From: Acidianus ambivalens
GTDB taxonomy: Archaea; Thermoproteota; Thermoprotei_A; Sulfolobales; Sulfolobaceae
Reading direction: 5' to 3'
NCBI RefSeq assembly: GCF_009729015.1
Contig: NZ_CP045482.1
Coordinates: forward strand, 1 to 64,000
DNA: 64,000 nucleotides
This document shows positions 32,995 to 42,073 of this stretch, one piece after another. The position numbers were made by a program, and so were the translations under genes. Below the pieces are notes generated by a model. The model saw only the letters and a program-made list of their open reading frames with translations, had not been told where the DNA came from and did no database searches. Position 1 is the stretch's first letter; each line of letters opens with the position of its first letter.

Positions 32995-35120
32995 TATAGA
33001 TCATCTGGTTTAATTGGTATTTTATATATTCTCTTTCCTAAACAATTTTCTACTGCATTAACTATTACTGGAGTAGAAACCACTGCCCCTGCTTCTCCTA
33101 CTCCTTTACTTCCAGTAGGATGGTTAGATAATCCTCTTTCTATATAAGTCCATGTATACCTAGGGCTTTCTACAGCAGTAGGGAATACATAATCGTTTAG
33201 GTTAGAGTTTACCAAATTTCCTTGAGAATCTATTATTGCTTCTTCGTAAAGTGCTTGCGCTATACCTTGCATTACCCCGCCATGGATTTGTCCTTCCGCT
33301 GTTAATGGGTTAATTACTTTTCCTATATCATCTATAGCGACGTATTTCTTGACTTTAATCTTGCCCAGCTCTTTGTCAACGCTTACTAGTGCCATATGAA
33401 CTCCGTAAGGAGTTGTTGGCTTACTTACAGGGTAAACGTAAGTTACGTCTAAGCTTATTCCATTCTTATATGCAAATGAAATAACTTCTGATAAGCTAGC
33501 AGATTTTCCTGTCTTCTTATTAGTGAATTTTCCTTCAGAATATTCAATCTCTTCAACGTCGGCTTGTAGCATTTTAGCTGCAGCTTCAATTAGTCTCCTC
33601 TTTAATTCCTCTGAAGCCTTAAGCATTGCAGAACCTCCAACTGTAATTGTCCTACTACCCCAAGTCCCTATTCCGTCCTCTATTATGTCAGTATCTCCCC
33701 ATCTTACCTCGACATTTTCTATTGGAATTTGCAAGGTTTCTGCAACTATTTGTGCAAACCCTGTAGCATCACCTTGCCCATGAGGACCAGAGCCCGTTAT
33801 TGCTATTATTTTACCGTCAGACTTAGCAAATACTCTAGCTACTTCCCAAGGTCCGAAGGCAGTTATTTCTACATACATCGCAAGTCCTACACACTCATCT
33901 TTTCCGGCCTCTGATTTTAATTCGTTATAATATTCTCTTGATTTGTTTAGAATTTCAACATAATTCCCAGTATCATAAGTTATTCCGAATGCGCTTTCAT
34001 AGGGCATTTCCTCTGGTCTTATAACGTTCTTTAATCTAATATCTATAGGATCCATGTTTAGTTCATTGGCTATCATATTTACTATTCTCTCTATAAAGTA
34101 AGTAGCCTCTGGTCTTCCTGCGCCTCTATAAGAAGTTGTGGGAACCTTATTTGTGTGAACCGCATAAGATGTTATTAACGCATCCCTTATTTTGTAAGGC
34201 CCAAGAATCATTCTAGAAGTGCTAAGTACATTTCCAGACTCATCGTCGTTTGCATCTGCATAAGGAGCTCCAAGATCTCCTATTATTGTACCAACTAGTG
34301 CTGTTATTTTACCATCCCTAGTGAATCCAACCTTAAATTTGAACCTTTTATCTCTACTATGGCCAGCACTTATCATCTCTTCAGTCCTAGTAGGAACCCA
34401 TTTTAGCGGAACGCCTAATTTCATTGCTAATTTAGCTACCGCATATTGCTCTGGATGGGTAATTATTTTGCTCCCAAAAGCTCCTCCAACATCCGGTTGA
34501 ATTACTCTTATATTAGTGAATCCCAGAAATTCAACTAAATTTCTCCTCATAAAGTGGGCTGATTGAGTTGAAGCCCAAACGTTAAGCCTCTGTCCATCAA
34601 AATAAGCTAAAATTCCCCTAGGTTCAAGTGGCGAAGCTATAACTCTTTGGTTGATTAATTCTCCTTCTAAGGTTAAAGATTCGGAAAGAACCTTTTCAGG
34701 ATTTCCTGAAGAGAAGGTTTTTTGGAAATAGATGTTTGACTTAAGTCCAGAGTAAACTTTCACTTCATCTTTTATTGCCTCAGTAGGATCTAGGACATAA
34801 GGTAAATCCTCGTATTCAACCTCTATACTTTCTAATAAATCGTAAGCCTCATATCTATCCTTTGCGATTATTGCAGCTATAGGCTGACCTACGTAAGTAG
34901 TTTCTTTACTGGCAATTGGAAAGTCTTTTCCAGGATTTATGTCATCTCCAGTAAATACGTTATCAGTTTTTTTAACGTGAATTTTAGCGTGAGGCTTTGT
35001 AGATCTAAGGAACGCTACGAACATCTCTCCAGGTAATTTAATATCATCAACATACGAACCTTTTCCTGAAATTAATCTAGGATCTTCTATTCTCCTTATT
35101 GGTTTTCCTATATATTGCAT
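32994..35120 (-). CDS. Molybdopterin aldehyde oxidoreductase, large subunit (CutA/CoxL-like)
   Basis: A 708-residue xanthine-oxidase-family large subunit. It begins YIGKPIRRIEDPRLISGKGSYVDDI, has QPDVGGAFGSK (Mo-cofactor loop), TSYRGAGRPEATYFIE, GSGPHGQGDATGFAQI and the catalytic Glu in GSKGVGEAGAV near the C-terminus. In Sulfolobales related enzymes oxidise glyceraldehyde or other aldehydes in the non-phosphorylated Entner-Doudoroff pathway with separate FAD (medium) and 2Fe-2S (small) subunits. Neither partner gene is beside it here, so it must use subunits encoded elsewhere or have a different role. Confidence 0.9.
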   Translation of the reverse strand: MQYIGKPIRRIEDPRLISGKGSYVDDIKLPGEMFVAFLRSTKPHAKIHVKKTDNVFTGDDINPGKDFPIASKETTYVGQPIAAIIAKDRYEAYDLLESIEVEYEDLPYVLDPTEAIKDEVKVYSGLKSNIYFQKTFSSGNPEKVLSESLTLEGELINQRVIASPLEPRGILAYFDGQRLNVWASTQSAHFMRRNLVEFLGFTNIRVIQPDVGGAFGSKIITHPEQYAVAKLAMKLGVPLKWVPTRTEEMISAGHSRDKRFKFKVGFTRDGKITALVGTIIGDLGAPYADANDDESGNVLSTSRMILGPYKIRDALITSYAVHTNKVPTTSYRGAGRPEATYFIERIVNMIANELNMDPIDIRLKNVIRPEEMPYESAFGITYDTGNYVEILNKSREYYNELKSEAGKDECVGLAMYVEITAFGPWEVARVFAKSDGKIIAITGSGPHGQGDATGFAQIVAETLQIPIENVEVRWGDTDIIEDGIGTWGSRTITVGGSAMLKASEELKRRLIEAAAKMLQADVEEIEYSEGKFTNKKTGKSASLSEVISFAYKNGISLDVTYVYPVSKPTTPYGVHMALVSVDKELGKIKVKKYVAIDDIGKVINPLTAEGQIHGGVMQGIAQALYEEAIIDSQGNLVNSNLNDYVFPTAVESPRYTWTYIERGLSNHPTGSKGVGEAGAVVSTPVIVNAVENCLGKRIYKIPIKPDDL

Positions 35121-35142
35121 AAATAGTAATAGAAGAGGTAGT

Positions 35143-35682
35143 TTATATCTTCTTTATTCTCACAGAAGAAGGAGGATGAGTTGAAAATATGCTCGATTTA
35201 TTTTCTCCATATTTCATTATTAAATTCATTAATGACCCTTTACCAACTAACTGAGAAGCGTATTTATCTGCTTGTATTTCAAATTTTCTTGAGATAAACC
35301 TCTGAATTAAAACTATCGAAATACCTGAGATAATGAATAGAAATAAGGAAAATTCAGCAGTATAGAAAAATAATAGGACTAAGAGGTTTACTAATATTAA
35401 CATCTTTAAATGATGATGAAGTTTTATATGTCCCATTTCATGAGCTATCATAGCGTCTAGCTCGTCTTTTGGTAAGTTTAGGCTAGCTGAGGTTACAAGA
35501 ATTTTACCAGTTATTACTGAGAAGGCATTAACTCTGGCATCTTCCTTAACCTTGAGCTCAATTTGTTTTCCAAGAAAATCATATTTTATTGATTTAAACT
35601 TCTTAACTAGAATTATAGAGACCGCAAAGTAAACAACGTTTATTGCTAATAGAGAGAGTAATCCGAAAATAATTATTTGCAT
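35143..35682 (-). CDS. Short M48 family metalloprotease
   Basis: A 179-residue membrane protease. An N-terminal span (about 3-26) is followed by MIAHEMGHIKLHHH, with HEMGH at 81-85, two further spans (about 92-130), and FEIQADKYASQLVG with the third zinc ligand Glu. The C-terminal IFSTHPPSSVRIKKI is the family end. It is short compared with HtpX (about 280-330 residues) since the N-terminal region is reduced. Promoter and start at 35682 look normal. One of three M48 genes in the window. Confidence 0.85.
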   Translation of the reverse strand: MQIIIFGLLSLLAINVVYFAVSIILVKKFKSIKYDFLGKQIELKVKEDARVNAFSVITGKILVTSASLNLPKDELDAMIAHEMGHIKLHHHLKMLILVNLLVLLFFYTAEFSLFLFIISGISIVLIQRFISRKFEIQADKYASQLVGKGSLMNLIMKYGENKSSIFSTHPPSSVRIKKI

Positions 35683-35772
35683 AAAGGTATTTAAGATGTA
35701 TTACTATAAATATATTTGCCTTAAAGCCGAAAGTAAACTTTTCTTATAAGCTAGGCGTTCAACTATAAAATA

Positions 35773-36789
35773 ATGAAAGCAATAATCCTTGAAAACGGAA
35801 GGCCAGTATTGAAAGAAGTACCAATTCCTAAGCTTAACCCAGGAGACGTTTTAGTTAAGATGAAAGCATGCGGTCTATGCGGAACCGACGTAGAAAAGAT
35901 ATGTGGGCAATATACTGCTTCTCAACCAATTCTAGGTCACGAACCAGCGGGTATAATAGCAGAATCAACAGTAGACTGGTTAAAGGAAGGTGATAGAGTT
36001 TTTGCTCATCATCATGTTCCCGACTATGAATGTTATTACTGTAAAAAAGGAAGTCCGACAATGTGCCCTTATTATAGGAAAACAAATCTAGATCCAGGAG
36101 GATTTGCAGAGTATTTCAGGGTGCCTGCGTGGAACGTAAGCAGGGGAGGAATACTAAAATTACCAGATAACGTATCATTTGAGGAGGGTTCTTTCATAGA
36201 GCCTTTAGCAACTGTTATAAGAGCACAGAGGAGGGTCTTCATAGATAAAGACGATTATGTCCTTGTAGTAGGAGCCGGACCTATGGGTCTATTGCACGTA
36301 ATGATGGCTAAAGTAAACGGTGCAGGAAAAGTTTACGTATCCGACATTTCCGACTTTCGCAATGAGTATGCAAGAAAAGTAGGTGCGGATGAGGCATTTA
36401 ATCCAAAAGTTGTTAAAGTTGAAGACGAAGTAAAGAAGCTCACTGACGGCAGAGGAGTTGATGTTGCAATAATTGCCTCTGGTGCTCCTTCTGCAATTTT
36501 AACGGCATTATATTCCGTAAGAAAAGGAGGCAGAGTATTACTTTTTGGCGTTCCTTATAAAGGAACTATACTAAACTATGATATAAGCAATCTTCTAAAT
36601 AATGAAATCTCAATAATTTCCAGTAATGCTGCAGTTGAGGAAGATACTAGAGAGGCGTTGAAAATAATATCTGAAAAGAAAATTGATGTAATGAAGCTAG
36701 TTACTCACAAATTTAGACTAGAAGAATTCAACGAGGCCGTAAGGATAGCTAAAGAGGGCAAGGCCATAAAGGCTATAATATATGATTGA
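35773..36789 (+). CDS. Zinc-dependent medium-chain alcohol/polyol dehydrogenase
   Basis: A 338-residue MDR enzyme. The catalytic zinc site shows GLCGTD (Cys) and GHEPAG (His, Glu). The structural zinc lobe has PDYECYYCKKGSPTMC, where the first ligand position is Asp instead of Cys; an acidic residue at this place is known from S. solfataricus ADH. The nucleotide loop is VVGAGPMGLL. It resembles sorbitol/threonine/glucose dehydrogenases more than ethanol enzymes; substrate not fixed. The 3' end overlaps the opposing cbiB gene by 72 bases, the largest convergent overlap in this window. Confidence 0.9.
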   Translation: MKAIILENGRPVLKEVPIPKLNPGDVLVKMKACGLCGTDVEKICGQYTASQPILGHEPAGIIAESTVDWLKEGDRVFAHHHVPDYECYYCKKGSPTMCPYYRKTNLDPGGFAEYFRVPAWNVSRGGILKLPDNVSFEEGSFIEPLATVIRAQRRVFIDKDDYVLVVGAGPMGLLHVMMAKVNGAGKVYVSDISDFRNEYARKVGADEAFNPKVVKVEDEVKKLTDGRGVDVAIIASGAPSAILTALYSVRKGGRVLLFGVPYKGTILNYDISNLLNNEISIISSNAAVEEDTREALKIISEKKIDVMKLVTHKFRLEEFNEAVRIAKEGKAIKAIIYD

Positions 36790-37635
36790 AAGCAAGATGA
36801 GAAAGAGGAACAAAGTGAGTTTGAACAATTTAAGAGATTTTTCAATCTCTTCTTTCCCTGGCAATTTACCTTCTCCTACGGTATAATATCCCTTTTTCTC
36901 TAGCTTTACTCCTAGTAAAGCTGATGCTATGCAAATGGGGTATCTTGCATTAATACTCTCTATTTGTGTATTTTTCAAAAATCTAAAAGGATTGCCTTCT
37001 TTAATTCCCAAAATTTTGCCTGCAATTACCATTAATAGCCCTGTGAGCCTTGCAGGAATATAATTCATAATTGTGTCAACTTTCGCAGAGAAATATCCTT
37101 CCTTATAAAGTTCCTTTGTTTTGTAGCCAACCATGCTATCCATGGTATTAGCCAACCTTTGCAACATTGCCCCAGGTAAACCAAGGATCAAAAACCAAAA
37201 TAAAGGAGAGATTATACCATCTACAAGGCTTTCGAATAGCGATTCTATAGCGGCTGAGGCTATGTGCCCTTTATCTGCAGTTGATAAGTCCCTTCTGACA
37301 ATTTGTTGAACTAAATTTCTAGCTCTCTCATCAAGTTCCCTAGACTTGCTAACAATGCTATACAACATCTTTATGGAGAAAGTAGTCTTAAGAAATAATG
37401 CCATCAAGATTAGTTTAATTGGAATTATTGGAATATATAGAGGAAGAATGGAGAAAACGATTTCTACCGGGATTACAGATATAAGCCAAATTAAGATCCC
37501 GTAACCATATCCTTTATATGGCTTTATTAGTTTTTCAGAGATTTTACCAGTATATACAACTGGATGAATATAAATTGGCGGTTCTCCAAAGAGTAAATCT
37601 ATTGCTAATGCTAAAAAGAGAATAGGAAGCAACAA
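36718..37635 (-). CDS. cbiB: Adenosylcobinamide-phosphate synthase CbiB/CobD
   Basis: An integral-membrane enzyme of 305 residues that attaches the aminopropanol arm to adenosylcobyric acid. The N-terminal signature is DLLFGEPPIYIHPVVYTGK; then RRDLSTADKGHIASAAIESLFESLVDGIISP and MDSMVGYK, typical for CbiB. It has 5-6 spans. It follows cobS by 3 bases, forming a cobS-cbiB operon. The last ~24 codons lie over the 3' end of the ADH gene on the other strand; the family normally ends near this point. Confidence 0.94.
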   Translation of the reverse strand: MLLPILFLALAIDLLFGEPPIYIHPVVYTGKISEKLIKPYKGYGYGILIWLISVIPVEIVFSILPLYIPIIPIKLILMALFLKTTFSIKMLYSIVSKSRELDERARNLVQQIVRRDLSTADKGHIASAAIESLFESLVDGIISPLFWFLILGLPGAMLQRLANTMDSMVGYKTKELYKEGYFSAKVDTIMNYIPARLTGLLMVIAGKILGIKEGNPFRFLKNTQIESINARYPICIASALLGVKLEKKGYYTVGEGKLPGKEEIEKSLKLFKLTLFLFLILLSIIYYSLYGLALFSYPYGLVEFF

Positions 37636-37638
37636 GAG

Positions 37639-38373
37639 TTAAAAGATGAGAAAAGAAAAAAGTCTTTCCGCAATCAAGAATAAAGGAAAGGATATAGTTA
37701 TTATAGCGCCAGTTAAGTCTCCAGAAGAACCTCTCAAGACTTTCTTGCCCATCTCATAAAATATGAGAAAGAGAGTAAAAAATATAATAACTGAGAACGG
37801 ATAAAAGAACAAAAATGGTATTCCCTCAGCAATTATTATAACCCACTTATCTTTCAATTTATCATGAAACAATTTGCCAAGGTAACTCGATTCCATGGGC
37901 TCTAATATTGAAAGGATTAAAATTCCAAGGTCTCTGGAAAGAACTTCAGCTGAAATCAAAATTAAAAAGGCGTCAATAGAAGGGTAAGGAAATCCGCATA
38001 AAGAAATAAGAAAAAGGGAAAAGTATACAATTGCCAAACCTATTCCTCCGCTTCCTACGGCAACGTCCTTTAATGCCTTTAATTTTCTTTCGTAATCACC
38101 TTTTATCATTATTGCGTCTCCTAAATCGAGTAGTCCATCAAGATGATTAAATCCTCTTATAACTTCTACAATTATGATGATTACAAACCTTGAAGAGTAA
38201 CCTAGTATATGGAAGAGAGAAAAATAAGATACAAAATCTATTACTCCCGTTATTACCCCTATAAAAATTGGCGAAATAAAGCTGTATTCCGCAATTTCTT
38301 CAAGGCTTGCGCTAACTGAAGGTATAATTGTAAAGAAAGACAATTGCGAAAGAACGCCTTTTAAAGCTTTCAT
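37639..38373 (-). CDS. cobS: Cobalamin synthase CobS (adenosylcobinamide-GDP ribazoletransferase)
   Basis: A 244-residue membrane enzyme joining adenosylcobinamide-GDP with alpha-ribazole in the last assembly step. Diagnostic residues are FNHLDGLLDLGDAIMIKG (acidic metal site) and VAVGSGGIGLAIVY, followed by SRDLGI and the late GDLTGAI segment. It is translated just before cbiB and diverges from cobQ with only 15 bases between the two start codons. Confidence 0.94.
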   Translation of the reverse strand: MKALKGVLSQLSFFTIIPSVSASLEEIAEYSFISPIFIGVITGVIDFVSYFSLFHILGYSSRFVIIIIVEVIRGFNHLDGLLDLGDAIMIKGDYERKLKALKDVAVGSGGIGLAIVYFSLFLISLCGFPYPSIDAFLILISAEVLSRDLGILILSILEPMESSYLGKLFHDKLKDKWVIIIAEGIPFLFFYPFSVIIFFTLFLIFYEMGKKVLRGSSGDLTGAIITISFPLFLIAERLFSFLIF

Positions 38374-38402
38374 CGCTCTAAAATATCTGTGGCAATTATA
38401 AT
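38357..38402. promoter_or_regulatory. Overlapping divergent promoters of cobS and cobQ
   Basis: The cobS ATG (38373, minus) and cobQ GTG (38389, plus) are 15 bases apart. A TATA-like TTTTAAAG for cobQ lies at about 38358-38366 inside the cobS coding region, and a TATA-like AATTATAA (38395-38402) for cobS is inside cobQ. Each promoter therefore sits in the other gene's coding sequence, so their transcription can interfere. I see no cobalamin riboswitch. Confidence 0.4.
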
Positions 38403-39780
38403 TTCTTCAACAATGAGCGACTCAGGAAAATCGTTTGTAACTGCAGGACTTGTTAGGCTCTTAGGAGGAATACCTTTTAAATCCCAAAATATGTCATTAA
38501 ATTCATTTCCTTCAGAAGAAGGAGGAGAAATTGCATTTATACAAGCTTTTCAAGCAATTGGGGCGGGCTTAAAGCCCAGTAGTTACATGAATCCAATACT
38601 TCTAAAGCCTTCTAGCTCTGGTAAGATTGAGGTAATATTTTTCGGAAAATCTCTGGGAAATCTAAGACCAGAAGAGTATTACAATATGATACCCAGCTTT
38701 TGGGACAAAATTAAGAATAGCATAAAGGAAAATTATGTTATAGAGGCAGCAGGAGGAATAGAACCAAATTTTATGGAAAGAGATTTAACAGCCTTCCTAC
38801 CTATGAAGGAAGGGATTCCTTCAATCCTTGTTTTAGATATAGATAGAGGTGGAGCATTTTCTTCAGCTTACGGAGTTTATCAAATGTTACCTCCGTCGAT
38901 TAGAAATTCACTCAAGGGATTTATAATTAATAAATTTAGAGGCTCTCCTTCTCTTCTAGAAAATGCAATAAAATGGTTAACAGAGAGAACTGGAATGAAG
39001 TTTTTAGGCACAATACCTTATTTTGACGAGGAATTGATTCTTCCGGAAGACTCCATGAACATTAAGGATTTTGGAGAAGGGAGTGAAGTAAATATTGCTA
39101 TAATAAATTATCCATATATAAGTAATTTTAATGAATTTTTTGCGTTGCTAAAGTCAAATGCCTCAGTTAGATTTGTTAATAATCCAAAGAAACTAAGAAA
39201 AGACGATATCTTGATTCTTCCAGGGAGTAGGAATACTTACGAATCTTTAGTTTGGTTAAAGGAGAGAGGCTTTCTAGAAGAAATAAGGAAAAGACAAGTA
39301 TTAGGTGTATGTGGAGGATTCCAAATAATGGGTAAGAAGCTTATCGATCCTTTTGGAATAGAGAGCGGAGAACCAAGAGAATACGACGGCTTAGGAATAT
39401 TTGACTTTGTAGTAAAATTTGAGGAGGAAAAAGTTGTATCAGCAAGTGAAGGTTTATTACAAGATGGAAGTATAATAAAAGGCTACGAGATAAGGAGAGG
39501 AAGAATAATATATGAAGGAAATGATAAACCGCTATTGACAATAGTAAGGAGAAATGGCAAAGAGGTAGATGTCGCAGACGGTTCTTTGAAGGGAGATAAG
39601 TTGGGATTAAGCATTCATGGTTCTTTATATAGTAAAAATTTGTTGGAAAACTTTGGAGTAAAGATTTACTCTAGATCGATGGAAGAAGAGATAGTTTATA
39701 TGGCGGAAAAAATTGAGAAGATTATTAAGCAAAACGTGGATATTGATGAAATTAAAGAAATATATACTCAAGGAAAATAG
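38389..39780 (+). CDS. cobQ: Cobyric acid synthase CobQ/CbiP
   Basis: A glutamine- and ATP-dependent amidase (463 residues) that amidates the b, d, e and g side chains of adenosylcobyrinic acid diamide. The N-terminal dethiobiotin-synthetase-like domain has the P-loop SSTMSDSGKSFVTAGL, PFKSQNMSLNS and EAAGGIEPNF, VLDIDRGGAF. The C-terminal triad-type GATase has LPGSRNTYESL, the nucleophile Cys in GVCGGFQIMG and a His in GLSIHGSLYS. GTG start. The guaA gene follows after 6 bases. Confidence 0.94.
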   Translation: MAIIISSTMSDSGKSFVTAGLVRLLGGIPFKSQNMSLNSFPSEEGGEIAFIQAFQAIGAGLKPSSYMNPILLKPSSSGKIEVIFFGKSLGNLRPEEYYNMIPSFWDKIKNSIKENYVIEAAGGIEPNFMERDLTAFLPMKEGIPSILVLDIDRGGAFSSAYGVYQMLPPSIRNSLKGFIINKFRGSPSLLENAIKWLTERTGMKFLGTIPYFDEELILPEDSMNIKDFGEGSEVNIAIINYPYISNFNEFFALLKSNASVRFVNNPKKLRKDDILILPGSRNTYESLVWLKERGFLEEIRKRQVLGVCGGFQIMGKKLIDPFGIESGEPREYDGLGIFDFVVKFEEEKVVSASEGLLQDGSIIKGYEIRRGRIIYEGNDKPLLTIVRRNGKEVDVADGSLKGDKLGLSIHGSLYSKNLLENFGVKIYSRSMEEEIVYMAEKIEKIIKQNVDIDEIKEIYTQGK

Positions 39781-39786
39781 TTACAT

Positions 39787-40902
39787 GTGTTTAATCCAGA
39801 AAGTTTCATTGAGGAAGTAAAGCCCCAAATATTAAAGGAAGTAAGAGAAGAGAAAATTTTAGCCGCAATTAGTGGTGGTGTAGATAGCACAACTGCTGCA
39901 GTATTAATGTATAAAATTTTGGGGAAACAGCTTCTTCCAATCATGATAGATACCGGCTTTCTTAGGAAAAATGAAGCAAGGAAAGTTAAAGATATGCTTA
40001 AAGATATTTTACCCCTGCAGGTAGTTGATAAAAGTGAAGAATTCATTTCAGCACTTGAAGGAATTTCTGATGCTGAAGAAAAGAGGAAGAAATTTAGAGA
40101 TTTATTTTACTCTACTCTTTCAGCAATAGCAAAAGAAAATGGAATAAGATATCTCGTACAAGGTACAATAGCCGCAGATTGGGTTGAAACTCAAGGAGGG
40201 ATAAAAACTCAGCATAACGTTTTAGTTCAACTGGGAATTGACACAGAAAAAACTTGGGGATTTAAGGTAATAGAACCTTTAGCAGACCTTTATAAGGATG
40301 AAGTAAGAGCGCTTGCAAAATATTTAGGTTTACCTAAAGAAATATCTGAAAGGCAACCTTTTCCTGGGCCAGGATTGTTAATAAGAGTAGTAGGAAAACT
40401 TACTAGAGAAAAATTAGAAATAGAGAGAGAAGTTAATGAAATTGTAGAGAACGAATTAAAAGATTTTGGTTACTCTCAATATTTTTCAGTAATCATTGAC
40501 TCTCAAAAGTCCTTAGATGACTTAATATCAAGTGAGGTTAAAGTTCCGGTTTACGTTTATAATACGAGAGCTACTGGAGTCAAAGGCGATGTTAGGAGCT
40601 ACGGTAAAATAGCTTCCATTCCTTTAATTGATGATTATGAAAAAGTTAGAGAAATTGTGCAAAAAATTACAAAATATGACGTAACTCACGTAGAGATGAT
40701 AATAAATGATAGAAAAGACGGTAAATATTCTATAGGAATTAGGGCAGTTTTAACTCAAGATTTTATGACTGCAGATTTCGCTAAGATCGAGTTATCTAAA
40801 CTTCAGAAAATTGCAGAAAAAATTATGGAGATTAACAAGGAAATTAAAGAAGTATTATACGACGTTACTTCCAAGCCTCCAGCAACTATCGAATATGAAT
40901 AA
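39787..40902 (+). CDS. guaA: GMP synthase, ATP pyrophosphatase subunit
   Basis: This 371-residue protein is the archaeal two-subunit type (GuaAb): it has the PP-loop SGGVDSTTAAV near 31-41, GTIAADWVETQGGIKTQHNV (XMP-binding), QPFPGPGLLIRV and the C-terminal dimerisation domain ending SKPPATIEYE. The glutaminase subunit is encoded elsewhere. It adenylates XMP and replaces the adenylate with ammonia. GTG start, six bases after cobQ, so the two are likely co-transcribed; both use ammonia from glutamine but in different pathways. Confidence 0.95.
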   Translation: MFNPESFIEEVKPQILKEVREEKILAAISGGVDSTTAAVLMYKILGKQLLPIMIDTGFLRKNEARKVKDMLKDILPLQVVDKSEEFISALEGISDAEEKRKKFRDLFYSTLSAIAKENGIRYLVQGTIAADWVETQGGIKTQHNVLVQLGIDTEKTWGFKVIEPLADLYKDEVRALAKYLGLPKEISERQPFPGPGLLIRVVGKLTREKLEIEREVNEIVENELKDFGYSQYFSVIIDSQKSLDDLISSEVKVPVYVYNTRATGVKGDVRSYGKIASIPLIDDYEKVREIVQKITKYDVTHVEMIINDRKDGKYSIGIRAVLTQDFMTADFAKIELSKLQKIAEKIMEINKEIKEVLYDVTSKPPATIEYE

Positions 40903-40938
40903 AAATTTTTAAATTAGAGAAAAGAGATATATTTCTTA

Positions 40939-41922
40939 TTAATGAGAATATTTTAGCTTTTCTAAGAGTTGTATCCTTTTTGCGGGATGTGGATGGTCGC
41001 TGAAAAAGTCCGCATACCAAGGTACTTTTTCGCGTTTCCAATATTCTATAAGCTCGTCAACATTATTTTCTGGGATATCTTCTTGAACTTCAGTAGGGGC
41101 AAAGAATAACATGTTGACTATATTATTATTGTGCTTTCTCCTATACCTTTCTATTGTTTCTGGATCTACAGATAGCGTTATCTTAGCCAAGGCCCTTTGC
41201 AAGTTCTCTGCTCCGCCTGGTACAGTTTCAGCTGAATTTACATCTGCATAAGCTTCTCTCATTCTATTTAGATGGAGAAGGAAGAACTGGAATATGTAGC
41301 TTACGGCTAATAAGGCTATGCCTACTAACCATAAGCTCCCCGCATTATTGTTTCTCCCTTCTCCTTCACCGCCTAGCATCCCGCTCCACATTAACGAATA
41401 GCCTATCCAAAATATGAGTGCAGGAATTAAACCTATTGCCATTAGCAGTTCTACGTCTTTATGTCTTAAATGACCTAACTCGTGACCTAATACGGCTTTT
41501 ATTTCTTCTTTGTTTAGTATCTTCAATAGCGGCAAAGTTATTGCAACTCTTCTTCCTGCAATAGGACTTCCATAAGCAAATGCGTTAGGGAATGGTACGT
41601 CAGCTATGTATACCTTAGGAGGTGGTGAAATTTTATTATAATACGCAACTTCATTAACAACGTCTACTAACCATCCGTACTTTGGATCATTTGGTGTTAC
41701 CTCTACGGCTTTGTACATTGCATTTATTAAGTATGGTCCAAATAGCCACTGTATGATATTTAATGCTATCAAGAAGCTAAGTATTCCTATAATTATAGCT
41801 GGTGCGAAGCTCATCCCATAAAAGTAACTAACTACTGCAAAAACTAATGCAAAACCTAGTAAAAAGATTCCTAAACTAGTAAGGATCATTCCAAGTCTAA
41901 GTTTTAAGACTGTTAAGTTCAT
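40939..41922 (-). CDS. htpX: Protease HtpX homolog (M48B)
   Basis: Membrane zinc protease of 327 residues closely following Sulfolobus HtpX. Two N-terminal spans (about 8-30 and 35-60) precede YIADVPFPNAFAYGSPIAGRR, the zinc motif GHELGHLRHKD (HELGH near 147-151), two spans with a glycine/asparagine-rich loop, NRMREAYADV (Glu ligand) and the end SDHPHPAKRIQLLEKL. I start at the ATG 41922 (MNLTVLKLRL) rather than a TTG three codons upstream, as in homologs. Expected in membrane protein quality control. Confidence 0.93.
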   Translation of the reverse strand: MNLTVLKLRLGMILTSLGIFLLGFALVFAVVSYFYGMSFAPAIIIGILSFLIALNIIQWLFGPYLINAMYKAVEVTPNDPKYGWLVDVVNEVAYYNKISPPPKVYIADVPFPNAFAYGSPIAGRRVAITLPLLKILNKEEIKAVLGHELGHLRHKDVELLMAIGLIPALIFWIGYSLMWSGMLGGEGEGRNNNAGSLWLVGIALLAVSYIFQFFLLHLNRMREAYADVNSAETVPGGAENLQRALAKITLSVDPETIERYRRKHNNNIVNMLFFAPTEVQEDIPENNVDELIEYWKREKVPWYADFFSDHPHPAKRIQLLEKLKYSH

Positions 41923-42073
41923 ACTTATCAAATCTTCATCTTATTTATGGGGATTATAAAGATTATTCAAAATCTGGACAATAAAATAAAGCAATAAGCT
42001 ATCATTATCCTTGTAATTCCTAGTTTATCATATCTTTCTAAAATCTTTTATTTATGAACTAGAATATATTACT

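Noticed and set aside
32994..35120. Carbon monoxide dehydrogenase large subunit
   Set aside because: The active-site loop characteristic for CO dehydrogenase (AYRCSFR) is absent; the protein reads TSYRGAGRPE, as in aldehyde oxidoreductases.
38374..38388. Cobalamin riboswitch before the cob genes
   Set aside because: There are only 15 bases between the divergent starts and no B12-box-like sequence nearby.
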